Program-made: the position numbers and the translations under genes
Source: Colletes latitarsis
Taxonomy: Eukaryota; Arthropoda; Insecta; Hymenoptera; Colletidae
Length of the DNA: 64,000 nucleotides
Reading direction: 5' to 3'
NCBI RefSeq assembly: GCF_051014445.1
Contig: NC_135141.1
Location: forward strand, 9,858,001-9,922,000
The notes under the pieces: generated by a model
The model's database searches: none
The model's input: the letters and a program-made list of their open reading frames with translations, nothing else
Told to the model about the DNA's origin: nothing
Shown here: positions 38,372 through 52,253 of the stretch, piece after piece
How positions within the stretch are numbered: position 1 is the first letter of the stretch
How the letters are laid out: every line of letters starts with the position of its first letter

Positions 38372-41300
38372 AACATGTATGCGAAAGATGCGAAAGCATG
38401 AACCAGATGAAGGCAAATCCCAGAAATAACCCAGACCTAGCCGGTCTTATCCTCTAAAATATTGATCCAATACAGGTTTAATTGACTGCTTCAGTGTGGT
38501 ACCACATTAGTACGTGATCCAAACCAGAAAAAGCCCAGGATCTGGGCCACAAGTATGCGAAAGATGCGAAAGTATGAGCCAGATTATTCCAAATATCAGA
38601 CATATCACAAACCTAACCGTTGTTATCCTCTAAAATATTGATCAAATCTAGGTATAATTGACTATATCAGTGTGGTACCACATTACTACCTGATACAAAC
38701 CAGAAAAACCCCAGGATCTGGCCAAGAAGTATGCGAAAAATGCGAACGTATGAGCCAGATGTGGCCAAATCGCAGACCTAACACAAATCTAACCGGTGTT
38801 ATCCTCTAAAATATTCATCGAATCCAGGTTTAATTGACTGTTTCAGTGTGGTACCACATTACTACGTTATCCAAACCTGAAAAAACCCAGGCTCTGCCCA
38901 ACGAGTATGCGAAAAATGCGAAAGTTTGAGGCAGATGGGGTCAAATTCCAGAGTTAACTGGTGTTATCCTTTAAAATGTCGATCCCAGCCTGGTTTAATT
39001 GACTGCTTCACTGTGGTGCGACATGACTACGTGATCCAAACCAGAAGAAAACCCAGGATCTAGCCAAGAAGTATGAGAAAAATGCGAACCTATGAGCCAG
39101 ATGAGGGCAAATCGTACATCTAAACGTGACCCAACAGATGTTATCCTTTAAAGTATTGATGGAGGCCAGGTTTAATTGACTGTTTCAGTGAGGTACCACA
39201 TTACTAGGTGATCCAAACCAGAAACAGCCCAGGATTTGGCTAACAAGTATGCGAAAGATGCGAAAGCATGAACCAGATGAGGGCAAATCCCAGAAATAAC
39301 CCAGACCTAGCCGCTCTTATCCTCTTAAATATTGATCCCATACAGGTTTAATTGACTGCTTCAGTGTGGTACCACATTAATACGTGATCCAAACCAGAAA
39401 AAGCCCAAGATCTGGCCAACAAGTATGCGAATGATGCGAAAGCATGAGCCAGATTATTTCAAATATCAGACATATCACAAACCTAACCGTTGTTATCCTC
39501 TAAAATATTGATCCAATCTAGGTATAAATGACTATTTCAGTGTGGTACCACATTACTACCTGATACAAACCAAAAAAAGCCCAGGATGTGGCCAACATGT
39601 ATGACAAAGTGCGAAAGAAAGAGCCAGATAATGGCGAATCCCAGACTTAACCCAGACCTACCCGGTGTTATCCTCTAAAATATTGATCGAGACCGGGTTT
39701 AGTTGAATATTTCAGTGTGGTACCACATTACTACGTGAACAAATCCAGAAAAAGCCCAGGTTCTGGCCAAGAAGTATTCGAAGAATGCGAAAGTATGAGC
39801 CAGACGAGGACAAATCCCAATACATAACAAAGCCATATCCGGTGTTATCCTCTAAAATATTGATCCAATCTAGGTTTAATTGACTGTTTCATTGTGGTGC
39901 CACATTACTACTTGATCCAAACCAGAAAGAGCCCAGGATCTGCCTAACAAGTAATCGAAGAATGCGAACGTACGAGCCAGATGATACCAAATACCAGACC
40001 TAACACAAACCTAACCGGTGTTATCCTCTAAAGTATTGATCTAATCCGGGCTTAATTGACTGTTTCAGTGTGGTACCAGATTACTACGGTATCCAAACCA
40101 GAAGATAACCCAGGATCTGGCCAACAAGAATCCGATAAATGCGAACGTATGAGCCAGATGGGGGCAAATCGCAGACCCAACACAAATCTAACCGGTGTTA
40201 TCCTCTAAAATATTGATCGAATCCAGGTTTAATTCACTGCTTCAGTGTGGTACCACGTTACTACGTTATCCAAACCTGAAAAAACCCAGGATCTAGCCAA
40301 GAAGTATGAGAAAAATGCGAACCTATTAGCCAGATGAGGGCAAATCGTACATCTAAACGTGACCCAACAGATGTTATCCTTTAAAGTATTGATGGAGGCC
40401 AGGTTTAATTGACTGTTTCAGTGAGGTACCACATTACTAGGTGATCCAAACCAGAAACAGCCCAGGATTTGGCTAACAAGTATGCGAAAGATGCGAAAGC
40501 ATGAACCAGATGAGGGCAAATCCCAGAAATAACCCAGACCTAGCCGCTCTTATCCTCTTAAATATTGATCCCATACAGGTTTAATTGACTGCTTCAGTGT
40601 GGTACCACATTAATACGTGATCCAAACCAGAAAAAGCCCAAGATCTGGCCAACAAGTATGCGAATGATGCGAAAGCATGAGCCAGATTATTTCAAATATC
40701 AGACATATCACAAACCTAACCGTTGTTATCCTCTAAAATATTGATCCAATCTAGGTATAAATGACTATTTCAGTGTGGAACCACATTACTACTTGATCCA
40801 AACCAGAAAGAGCCCAGGATCTGCCTAACAAGTAATCGAAGAATGCGAACGTATGAGCCAGATGATACCAAATACCGGACCTAACACAAACCTAACCGGT
40901 GTTATCCTCTAAAGTATTGATCTAATCCGGGCTTAATTGACAGTTTCAGTGTGGTACCAGATTACTACGGTATCCAAACCAGAAGATAACCCAGGATCTG
41001 GCTAACAAGAATCCGATAAATGCGAACGTATGAGCCAGATGGGGGCAAATCGCAGAACCAACACAAATCTAACCGGTGTTATCCTCTAAAATATTGATCG
41101 AATCCAGGTTTAATTCACTGCTTCAGTGTGGTACCACATTACTACGTTATCCAAACCTGAAAAAACCCAGGATCTAGCCAACAAGTATGCGAAAGATCCG
41201 AAAGCATGAGCCAGATGCGGGCGAACCCCAGACATAACCCAGACCTAGCCGGTCTTATCCTCTAAAATATTGATCCAATCCTGGTTTAATTGACTGTTTC

Positions 41301-44300
41301 AGTGTGGTACCACATTGCAACGTGATCCAAACCTGGAAAAACCCAGGATCTGGCTAAAAAGTATGCGAAAAATGCGAAAGTATGAGCCAGATGAGGGCAA
41401 ATCCCAGACATAAACGCGACCCAACAGATGTTATCCTTTAAAATATTGATCGAGGCCAGGTTTAATTGACTGTTTCAGTGTGGTACCACATTACTTCGTT
41501 ATCCAATCCACAAAAAACCCAGGATCTGGCCAAGAAGTAAGCGAAAAATGCGGACGTATGAGCCAGATGAGGCCAAATCGCAGACCTAACGCAAATCTAA
41601 CCGGTGTTATCCTCTAAAATATTCATCGAATCCAGGTTAAATTGACTGTTTCAGTGTGGTACCACATTACTACGAGATTTAAAGCAGAAAAAACCCCGGA
41701 TCTGGCCAACAAGTATGCGAAAAATGCGACAGTATGATACAGATGAGGGCAAATCCCAGCCCTAACCCAGACCTAACCTGTGTTACCATCTAAAATATTG
41801 ATCGCAACCAGGTATCATTGACCCTTTCATCGTGGTACCACATTACTGTGTGATTCAATCCAGAAAAACGCAAGGAAATAGCCAGCGAGCATTCGAAAAG
41901 CGACATTATGAGCCAGATGGGGGCAAATCCCAGGCCTAACCCAGACCTAACCGGAGTTGTTCTCTAAAATATTCATCGAAACCAGGTTTAATTGTCTGCT
42001 TCAGTGTGGTAACGCATTACCTACGTTATCCAAACCAGAAGAAACCCCGGATCTGGCGAACAAGTATGCTAAAAATGCGACAGTATGGGACAGATGCGGG
42101 CAAATCCCAGGCCTAGCCCAGAGCAAACCGGAGTTATCCGCTAAAATACTGATCGAAACCTGGTTTAATTGACTGTTTTAGTGTGGCACCACATTACCAC
42201 GCGATCCAAACCAGAAAAAACCCATGATCTGGCCTAAAAATGTGCGAAAAATGCGAAATTATGAGACAGATCATGGCAAATACCAGACATAACCCAGACC
42301 TAACCGGTGTTATTCTCTAAAATATTCATCCAAACCAGGTTTAGTTGACAGTTTCAGTGTTGTACAACATTACTACGTGATCCATACAAGAAAAAACCCT
42401 GAATCTGGCCAACAAGTATGCGAAGAATGCGAAATTATGAGACAGATGAGGGCCAAACCCAGACGTAACCCAGACCTAACCTGCGTTATCCTCTAAAATA
42501 TTGATCGAATCTGGGTTTAATTGACTGTGTCGGTGTGGTAACGCATTTCCTACGTTATTCAAACCAGAAAAAACCCACGATCTGCCCATCAGGTATGCGA
42601 AAAAAGCGAAAATATGAACCAGGCGAGGGCAAATCCCAGACGTAACCCAGACCTAACCGGTGTTATTCTCTAAAATATTCATGGAAACCAGGTTTAATTG
42701 ACTGTTTCAGTGTGGTAACGCATGACCTACGTTATCCAAACCAGAAAAGACCACGGATCTGGCCAACAAGTATGCGAAAAATGCGACAGAATGAGACAGA
42801 TGAGGGCAAATCCCAGACCTAAACCCGGACCTAACCGGAGTTGTTCTCTAAAATATTCATCGAAACCAGGTTTAATTGACTGTACCAGTGTGGTACCACA
42901 TTACTACGTTATCCAAACCAGAAAAAACCTCGAATCTGGCCAACAAGCGTGCGATGAATGCAACAGTACCAGACAGATGAAGGCAAATCCCAGACCTAAC
43001 CCAGACCTATCCGGTGTTACTCTCTAAAATATTCATCGAAACCAGATTTAATTGACGGTTTCAGTGTGGTAACGCATTACCTACGTTATCCAAACCAGAA
43101 AAAACCCAGAATATTGCCAACAAATATGCGAAAAATGCGAAAGCTTGAGCCAGATGATGGCAAATCCCAGACCTAACACAAGCCTAACCGGTGTTATCCT
43201 CTATAATATTGATCGAATTCAGGTTTAAGTGATTGTTTCAGTGTGGTACCACAATACTACATGATCCGAACAAGTAAAATCCCCCGACCTGGCCAACATG
43301 TATGCGAAAAATACGAAAGTAGGAGCCAGATGATGGCAAATCCCAGACTTTACCCAGACCTAACCGGTGTTATCCTCTAAAATATTCATTGAGACCGGGT
43401 TTAGTTGACTGTTTTAGTGTGGTACCACGTTACTACCGGATCAAAACCAGAAAAAGCCCAGGATCTGGCCAACAAGTATGCGAAAAGTGCGAAAGTATGT
43501 GCCAGATGATGGCAAATACCAGACCTAACCGAGACCTAACCTGTGTTATTCTCTAACATATTCTTCGCAACTTGGTATAATTGACTGTTTCAGCGTGGTG
43601 CCCCACTACTATGTGATTCAATCCAGAAAAACGAAAGGAAATGGCCAGCAAGCATGCGAAGCAGGCAAATGTATGAGCCAGATAATTGCAAATACCAGTC
43701 CTAGCACAAACCTAACCGGTGTTATCCTGTAAAATATTGATCGAGACCAGGTTTAGTTGACAGTTTCAGTGTTGTACAACATTACTACGTAATCCATACA
43801 AGAAAAAACCCTGAATCTGGCCAACAAGTATGCGAAGAATGCGAAATTATGAGACAGATGAGGGCCAAACCCAGACGTAACCCAGACCTAACCTGTGTTA
43901 TCCTCTAAAATATTGATCGAATCTGGGTTTAATTGACTGTGTCGGTGTGGTAACGCATTTCCTACGTTATTCAAACCAGAAAAAACCCACGATCTGCCCA
44001 TCAGGTATGCGAAAAAAGCGAAAATATGAACCAGGCGAGGGCAAATCCCAGACGTAACCCAGACCTAACCGGTGTTATTCTCTAAAATATTCATGGAAAC
44101 CAGGATTAATTGACTGTTTCAATGTGGTAACGCATGACCTACGTTATCTAAACCAGAAAAGACCACGGATCTGGCCAACAAGTATGCGAAAAATGCGACA
44201 GAATGAGACAGATGAGGGCAAATCCCAGACCTAAACCCGGACCTAAACCCAGACCTAACCGGTGTTATTCACTAAAATATTCATCCAAACCAGGTTTAAT

Positions 44301-45564
44301 TGACTGTTTCGGTATGGTAACGCATTACTTGCGGTATCCAAACCAGAAAAAACCCCGGATCTGGCCAAAAAGTATGCGAAAAATGCGACAGTATGAGACA
44401 GATGAGGGCAAATCCCAGACCTAACCCAGACCTAACCGGTGTTATTCTCTAAATTATTCATCGACACCAGGTTTAATTGACTGTTACATTGTGGTAACGC
44501 ATTACCTACGTTATCCAAGCCAGAAAAAACCCAGTATATGGCCAACAAACATTGCGAAAAAAGCGAAACTATGTGCCAGATGATGGTAAATCCCAGAACT
44601 AACTCACACCTAACCGGTGTTATCCTGGTAAATATTTATCGAAACCATGTTTAGGTGACTGTTTCAGTGTCGTACCACAATACTACATGATCCGAACAAG
44701 TAAAATCCCCCGACCTGGCCAACATGTATGCGAAAAATGCGACAGAATGAGACAGATGAGGGCAAATCCCAGACCTAAACCCAGACATAAACCCAGACCT
44801 AACCGGTGTTATTCACTAAAATATTCATCCAAACCAGGTTTAATAGACTGCTTCAGTGTGGTAACGCATGACCTACGTTATCCAAACCTGAAAAGACCAC
44901 GGATCTGGCCAACAAGTATGCGAAAAGTGCGAAAGTATGTGCCAGATGATGGCAAATACCAGACCTAACCGAGACCTAACCTGTGTTATTCTCTAACATA
45001 TTCATCGCAACTTGGTATAATTGACTGTTTCAGCGTGGTGCCCCACTACTATGTGATTCAATCCAGAAAAACGAAAGGAAATGGCCAGCAAGCATGCGAA
45101 GCAGGCAAAAGTATGAGCCAGATAATTGCAAATACCAGTCCTAGCACAAACCTAACCGGTGTTATCCTGTAAAATATTGATCGAGACCAGGTTTAGTTGA
45201 CAGTTTCAGTGTTGTACAACATTACTACGTGATCCATACAAGAAAAAACCCTGAATCTGGCCAACAAGTATGCGAAGAATGCGAAATTATGAGACAGATG
45301 AGGGCCAAACCCAGACGTAACCCAGACCTAACCTGTGTTATCCTCTAAAATATTGATCGAATCTGGGTTTAATTGACTGTGTCGGTGTGGTAACGCATTT
45401 CCTACGTTATTCAAACCAGAAAAAACCCACGATCTGCCCATCAGGTATGCGAAAAAAGCGAAAATATGAACCAGGCGAGGGCAAATCCCAGACGTAACCC
45501 AGACCTAACCGGTGTTATTCTCTAAAATATTCATCGAAACCAGGTTTAATTGACTGTTTCAGTG
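38372..45564 (+). repeat. Satellite block, third copy of the series (7.19 kb)
   Basis: Same order of variants as 29,481-36,673 at a lag of 8,891 bp, including the divergent monomer near 41,820, the GGATGTGGCCAACATGTATG monomer near 39,585 and two marker monomers at 43,587 and 45,027. Correspondence stops abruptly near 45,560, where GCATGACCTACG in the second copy becomes GCATTACATAAG here. This marks a duplication or recombination breakpoint within a monomer. Confidence 0.87.
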
Positions 45565-48500
45565 TGGTAACGCATTACATAAGTTATCCAAACCAGAAAA
45601 AACCTCGAATCTGGCCAACAAGCATGCGATGAATGCAACAGTACCAGACAGATGAGGGCAAATCCCCGGCCTAAACCCGGACATAAACCCAGACCTAACC
45701 GGTGTTATTCACTAAAATATTCATCGAAACCAGGTTTAATTGACTGTTTCAGTATGGTAACGCATTACTTGCTTTATCCAAACCAGAAAAAACTCAGAAT
45801 ATTGCCAACAAATATGCGAAAAATGCGAAAGCTTGAGCCAGATGATTGCAAATACCAGACCTAAAGGAGACCCAACCAGTATTATCCTTTAAAATATTGA
45901 TCGAGGCCAGGTTTAATTGACTGTTTCAGTGTGGTACCACATTACTACGTGACACAAACCAGGAAAAGCCCAGGATCTGGCCATGAAGTATGCGAAAAAT
46001 GCGAAAGTATGAGCCAGATGAGGGCAAGTCCCAGACCTAACCAACATCCCAACCGGTATTATCCTTTAAAATATTGATCGTGGCCTGGTTTGATTGAATG
46101 TTTCAGTGTGGTACCACATCACTACATGATCCAAACCAGAAAAAGCCAAGGATCTGGCCAACAAGTATGCGATAAATGCGAAAGCATAAGCCAGATGATT
46201 GCAAATACCAGACCTTACACAAACCTTACCGACATAATCCTATAAATTATTGATCGAAACCATGTTTAGGTGTCTGTTTCAGTGTGGTACCACATTACTA
46301 CGTGTGCCAAACCAAAAAAAAACCCAGGATCTGGCCAACAAGTATGCGAAAAATGCGAATGTATGTGGCAGATGGGGTCAAATACCAGACCTAAATGATA
46401 TTATCCTTTAAAATATTGATCGGTGCCTGGTTTAATTGACTGTTTCAGTGTGATACCACATTACTACCTGATCCAAACCAGTAAAATCCCAGGATCTGGC
46501 CAACAGGTATGCGCGACAGGCGAAAGTATGAGCCAAATGAGGGCAAATCCCAGCCATAAACGAGACCCAACAGGTATTATCCTTTAAAATATTGATCGAG
46601 GCCAGGTTTAATTGACTGTACCAGTGTGGTACCACATTACTACGTTATCCAAACCAGAAAAAACCTCGAATCTGGCCAACAAGCGTGCGATGAATGCAAC
46701 AGTACCAGACAGATGAAGGCAAATCCCAGACCTAACCCAGACCTATCCGGTGTTACTCTCTAAAATATTCATCGAAACCAGATTTAATTGACGGTTTCAG
46801 TGTGGTAACGCATTACCTACGTTATCCAAACCAGAAAAAACCCAGAATATTGCCAACAAATATGCGAAAAATGCGAAAGCTTGAGCCAGATGATGGCAAA
46901 TCCCAGACCTAACACAAGCCTAACCGGTGTTATCCTCTATAATATTGATCGAATTCAGGTTTAAGTGATTGTTTCAGTGTGGTACCACAATACTACATGA
47001 TCCGAACAAGTAAAATCCCCCGACCTGGCCAACATGTATGCGAAAAATACGAAAGTAGGAGCCAGATGATGGCAAATCCCAGACTTTACCCAGACCTAAC
47101 CGGTGTTATCCTCTAAAATATTCATTGAGACCGGGTTTAGTTGACTGTTTTAGTGTGGTACCACGTTACTACCGGATCAAAACCAGAAAAAGCCCAGGAT
47201 CTGGCCAACAAGTATGCGAAAAGTGCGAAAGTATGTGCCAGATGATGGCAAATACCAGACCTAACCGAGACCTAACCTGTGTTATTCTCTAACATATTCT
47301 TCGCAACTTGGTATAATTGACTGTTTCAGCGTGGTGCCCCACTACTATGTGATTCAATCCAGAAAAACGAAAGGAAATGGCCAGCAAGCATGCGAAGCAG
47401 GCAAAAGTATGAGCCAGATAATTGCAAATACCAGTCCTAGCACAAACCAAACCGGTGTTATCTTCTAAAATATTGATCGAATTGAGGTTTAGTTGACTGT
47501 TTTAGTGTGGTACCACGTTACTACCCGTTCCAAACCAGAAAAGACCCATGATCTGGCCAAAAAGTATGCGAAAAATGCGAAATTAGGAGACAGATCATGG
47601 CAAATACCAGACCTAACCCAGATCTAACCGGTGTTATTCTCTAAAATATTCATCCAAACCAGGCTTAATTGACTGTTTCAGTGTGGTAACGCATTACCTA
47701 CGTTATCCAAACCAGAAAAGACCCCGGATCTGGACAACAAGTATGCGAAAAATGCGACAGAATGATACAGATGAGGGCAAATCCCAGATCTAAACCCGGA
47801 CATAAACCCAGACCTAACCGGTGTTATTCACTAAAATATTCATCGAAACCAGGTTTAATTGACAGTTACATTGTGGTAACGCATGACCTACGTTATCCAA
47901 ACCAGAAATACCCCGGATCTGGACAACAAGTATGCGAAAAATGCGACAGAATGATACAGATGAGGGCAAATCCCAGATCTAAACCTGGACATAAACCCAG
48001 ACCTAACCGGTGTTATTCACTAAACTATTCATCGAAACCAGGTTTAATTGACTGTTACATTGTGGTAACGCCTTACGTACATTATCCAAGCCTGAAAAAA
48101 CCCAGTATATGGCCAACAAATATTGCGAAAAAAGCGAAACTATGAGCCATATGATGGTAAATCCCAGAATTAACTCACACCTAACCGGTGTTATCCTGGT
48201 AAATATTGATCGAAACCACGTTTAGGTGACTGTTTCAGTGTGGTATCACATTACTACGTGTGCCAAACCAAAAAAAAACCCAGGATCTGTCCCACATGTA
48301 TGCGAACAATGCGAATATATGTGCGAATATATGTGCAAATACCAGACCTAACCCAGACCTAAGCGGTGTTATTCTCTAAAATATTCATCGAAACCAGGTT
48401 TAATTGACTGTTTCAGTGTGGTAACGCATTACGCAAGTTATCCAAACCAGAAAAAACCCCGAATTTGGCCAACAAGCATGCGATGAATGCAACAGTACCA

Positions 48501-49532
48501 GACAGATGAGGGCAAATCCCAGACCTAAACCCGGACATAAACCCAGACCTAACCGGTGTTATTCACTAAAATATTCATCGAAACCAGGTTTAATTGACTG
48601 TTTCAGTATGGTAACGCATTACTTGCGTTATCCAAACCAGAACAAACCCCGGAACTGGCCAACAAGTATGCGAAAAGTGCGACAGTATGAGGCAGATGAG
48701 AGCAAATCCCAGACCTAACCCAGACCTAACCGGTGGTATTCTCTGAAATATTCATCGAAACCAGGTTTAGTTGACGGTCTCAGTGTCGTAACGCATTACC
48801 TACGTTATCCAAACCAGAAAAAACACAGGATATGGCCAACAAGTATGCGAAAAATGCGAAAGTATGAGCAAGATAATGGCAGCTACCAGACCTAACCGAG
48901 ACCTAACCGGTGTTATCCGCTAAAATATAGATCGAATCCAGGTTTAATTCACTGTTTCAGTGCGGTAGCGCATTTCCTACGTTATTCTAAACAGAAGAAA
49001 CCCAGGATGCGGCCAACAAGTATGCGAAATGTGCGAATATATGAGCCAGATCAGGGACAAATCCCAGACCTAACCCAGACCTAACCGGTGTTACTCTCTA
49101 AAATATTCTTCGAAACCAGGTTTAGTTGACGGTCTCAGTGTGGTAACGCATTACCTACGTTATCCAAACCAGAAAAAACCCAGGTTATGGCCAACAAGTA
49201 TGCGAAAAATGCGACAGTATGATACAGATGAGGGCAAATCCCAGACCTAACCCAGACCTAACCGGTGTTATTCTCTAAATTATTCATCGAAACCAGGTTT
49301 AATTGACTGTTACATTGTGGTAACGCATTACCTACGTTATCCAAGCCTGAAAAAACCCAGTATATGGCCAACAAATATTGCGAAAAAAGCGAAAATATGA
49401 GCCAGATGAGGGCAAATCGCAGATCTAAACGAGACCTAACCGGTGTTGTCCTCTAAAATATTGAACCAATCCTGGTTTAATTAACTGTTTCAGTGTGGTA
49501 CCGCATACCTACGTTATCCAAACCAGAAAAAA
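45513..49532 (+). repeat. Satellite block of about 4.0 kb, first copy of the 6,632-bp-lag pair
   Basis: Repeated at 52,145-56,164 with a constant lag of 6,632 bp. Shared rare features include a 12-bp micro-duplication at 48,311-48,334, a run of monomers with a single sub-repeat near 46,380, and the marker monomer at 47,323. Its part from about 46,600 to 47,460 is also related to 42,860-43,730 at a lag of 3,736 bp. No gene is seen. Confidence 0.87.
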
Positions 49533-50248
49533 CCCAGAATATTGCCAACAAATATGCGAAAAATGCGAAAGCTTGAGCCAGATGATGGCAAATCCCAGAC
49601 CTAACACAAGCCTAACCGGTGTTATCCTCTATAATATTGATCGAATTCAGGCTTAAGTGATTATTTCAGTGTGGTACCACAATACTACATGATCCGAACA
49701 AGTAAAATCCCCCGACCTGGCCAACATGTATGCGAAAAATACGAAAGTAGGAGCCAGATGATGGCAAATCCCAGACTTTACCCAGACCTAACCGGTGTTA
49801 TCCTCTAAAATATTCATTGAGACCGGGTTTAGTTGACTGTTTTAGTGTGGTACCACGTTACTACCGGATCAAAACCAGAAAAAGCCCAGGATCTGGCCAA
49901 CAAGTATGCGAAAAGTGCGAAAGTATGTGCCAGATGATGGCAAATACCAGACCTAACCGAGACCTAACCTGTGTTATTCTCTAACATATTCTTCGCAACT
50001 TGGTATAATTGACTGTTTCAGCGTGGTGCCCCACTACTATGTGATTCAATCCAGAAAAACGAAAGGAAATGGCCAGCAAGCATGCGAAGCAGGCAAAAGT
50101 ATGAGCCAGATAATTGCAAATACCAGTCCTAGCACAAACCTAACCGGTGTTATCCTGTAAAATATTGATCGAGACCAGGTTTAGTTGACAGTTTCAGTGT
50201 TGTACAACATTACTACGTGATCCATACAAGAAAAAACCCTGAATCTGG
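49533..50248 (+). repeat. Satellite connector segment of about 0.7 kb copied from the 43.1 kb region type
   Basis: Matches 43,105-43,820 at a lag of 6,428 bp and 46,841 onwards at a lag of 2,692 bp. It includes a marker monomer at 50,015. It joins the end of the 45.5 kb block to the start of the 50.2 kb block, with both joins inside monomers. Confidence 0.8.
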
Positions 50249-52253
50249 CCAACAAGTATGCGAAAAGTGCGAAAGTATGTGCCAGATGATGGCAAATACC
50301 AGACCTAACCGAGACCTAACCTGTGTTATTCTCTAACATATTCATCGCAACTTGGTATAATTGACTGTTTCAGCGTGGTGCCCCACTACTATGTGATTCA
50401 ATCCAGAAAAACGAAAGGAAATGGCCAGCAAGCATGCGAAGCAGGCAAAAGTATGAGCCAGATAATTGCAAATACCAGTCCTAGCACAAACCTAACCGGT
50501 GTTATCCTGTAAAATATTGATCGAGACCAGGTTTAGTTGACAGTTTCAGTGTTGTACAACATTACTACGTGATCCATACAAGAAAAAACCCTGAATCTGG
50601 CCAACAAGTATGCGAAGAATGCGAAATTATGAGACAGATGAGGGCCAAACCCAGACGTAACCCAGACCTAACCTGTGTTATCCTCTAAAATATTGATCGA
50701 ATCTGGGTTTAATTGACTGTGTCGGTGTGGTAACGCATTTCCTACGTTATTCAAACCAGAAAAAACCCACGATCTGCCCATCAGGTATGCGAAAAAAGCG
50801 AAAATATGAACCAGGCGAGGGCAAATCCCAGACGTAACCCAGACCTAACCGGTGTTATTCTCTAAAATATTCATGGAAACCAGGTTTAATTGACTGTTTC
50901 AGTGTGGTAACGCATGACCTACGTCATCCAAACCAGAAAAGACCACGGATCTGGCCAACAAGTATGCGAAAAATGCGACAGAATGAGACAGATGAGGGCA
51001 AATCCCAGACCTAAACCCGGACCTAAACCCAGACCTAACCGGTGTTATTCACTAAAATATTCATCCAAACCAGGTTTAATTGACTGTTTCGGTATGGTAA
51101 CGCATTACTTGCGGTATCCAAACCAGAAAAAACCCCGGATCTGGCCAAAAAGTATGCGAAAAATGCGACAGTATGAGACAGATGAGGGCAAATCCCAGAC
51201 CTAACCCAGACCTAACCGGTGTTATTCTCTAAATTATTCATCGAAACCAGGTTTAATTGACTGTTACATTGTGGTAACGCATTACCTACGTTATCCAAGC
51301 CAGAAAAAACCCAGTATATGGCCAACAAACATTGCGAAAAAAGCGAAACTATGTGCCAGATGATGGTAAATCCCAGAACTAACTCACACCTAACCGGTGT
51401 TATCCTGGTAAATATTTATCGAAACCATGTTTAGGTGACTGTTTCAGTGTCGTACCACAATACTACATGATCCGAACAAGTAAAATCCCCCGACCTGGCC
51501 AACATGTATGCGAAAAATGCGACAGAATGAGACAGATGAGGGCAAATCCCAGACCTAAACCCGGACATAAACCCAGACCTAACCGGTGTTATTCACTAAA
51601 ATATTCATCCAAACCAGGTTTAATTGACTGCTTCAGTGTGGTAACGCATGACCTACGTTATCCAAACCTGAAAAGACCACGGATCTGGCCAACAAGTATG
51701 CGAAAAATGCGACAGAAGGAGACAGATGAGGGCAAATCCCAGACCTAAACCCGGACCTAAACCCAGACTTAACCGTTGTTATTCACTAAAATATTCATCC
51801 AAACCAGGTTTAATTGACTGTTTCGGTATGGTAACGCATTACTTGCGTTATCCAAACAAAAAAAAACCCCGGATCTGGCCAACAAGTATGCGAAAAATGC
51901 GTCAGAAGGAGACAGATGAGGGCAAATCCCAGACCTAAACCCGGACCTAAACCCAGACTTAACCGTTGTTATTCACTAAAATATTCATCCAAACCAGGTT
52001 TAATTGACTGTTTCGGTATGGTAACGCATTACTTGCGTTATCCAAACCAAAAAAAAACCCAGGATCTGGCCCACAAGTATGCGAACAATACGAATCTATG
52101 TGCCAGATGATGGCAAATACCTGACCTATCCCAGACCTAAGCGGTGTTATTCTCTAAAATATTCATCGAAACCAGGTTTAATTGACTGTTTCAGTGTGGT
52201 AACGCATTACATAAGTTATCCAAACCAGAAAAAACCTCGAATCTGGCCAACAA
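50249..52253 (+). repeat. Satellite block of 2.0 kb, copy of 36,018-38,022
   Basis: Constant lag of 14,231 bp with rare differences (for example CCCAGACATAAA becomes CCCGGACATAAA near 51,560, and GAATGAG becomes GAAGGAG near 51,716). It includes one 1,440-bp eight-mer unit and several monomers with three sub-repeats. Correspondence ends near 52,253, where AACAAATATGCG becomes AACAAGCATGCG. Confidence 0.86.
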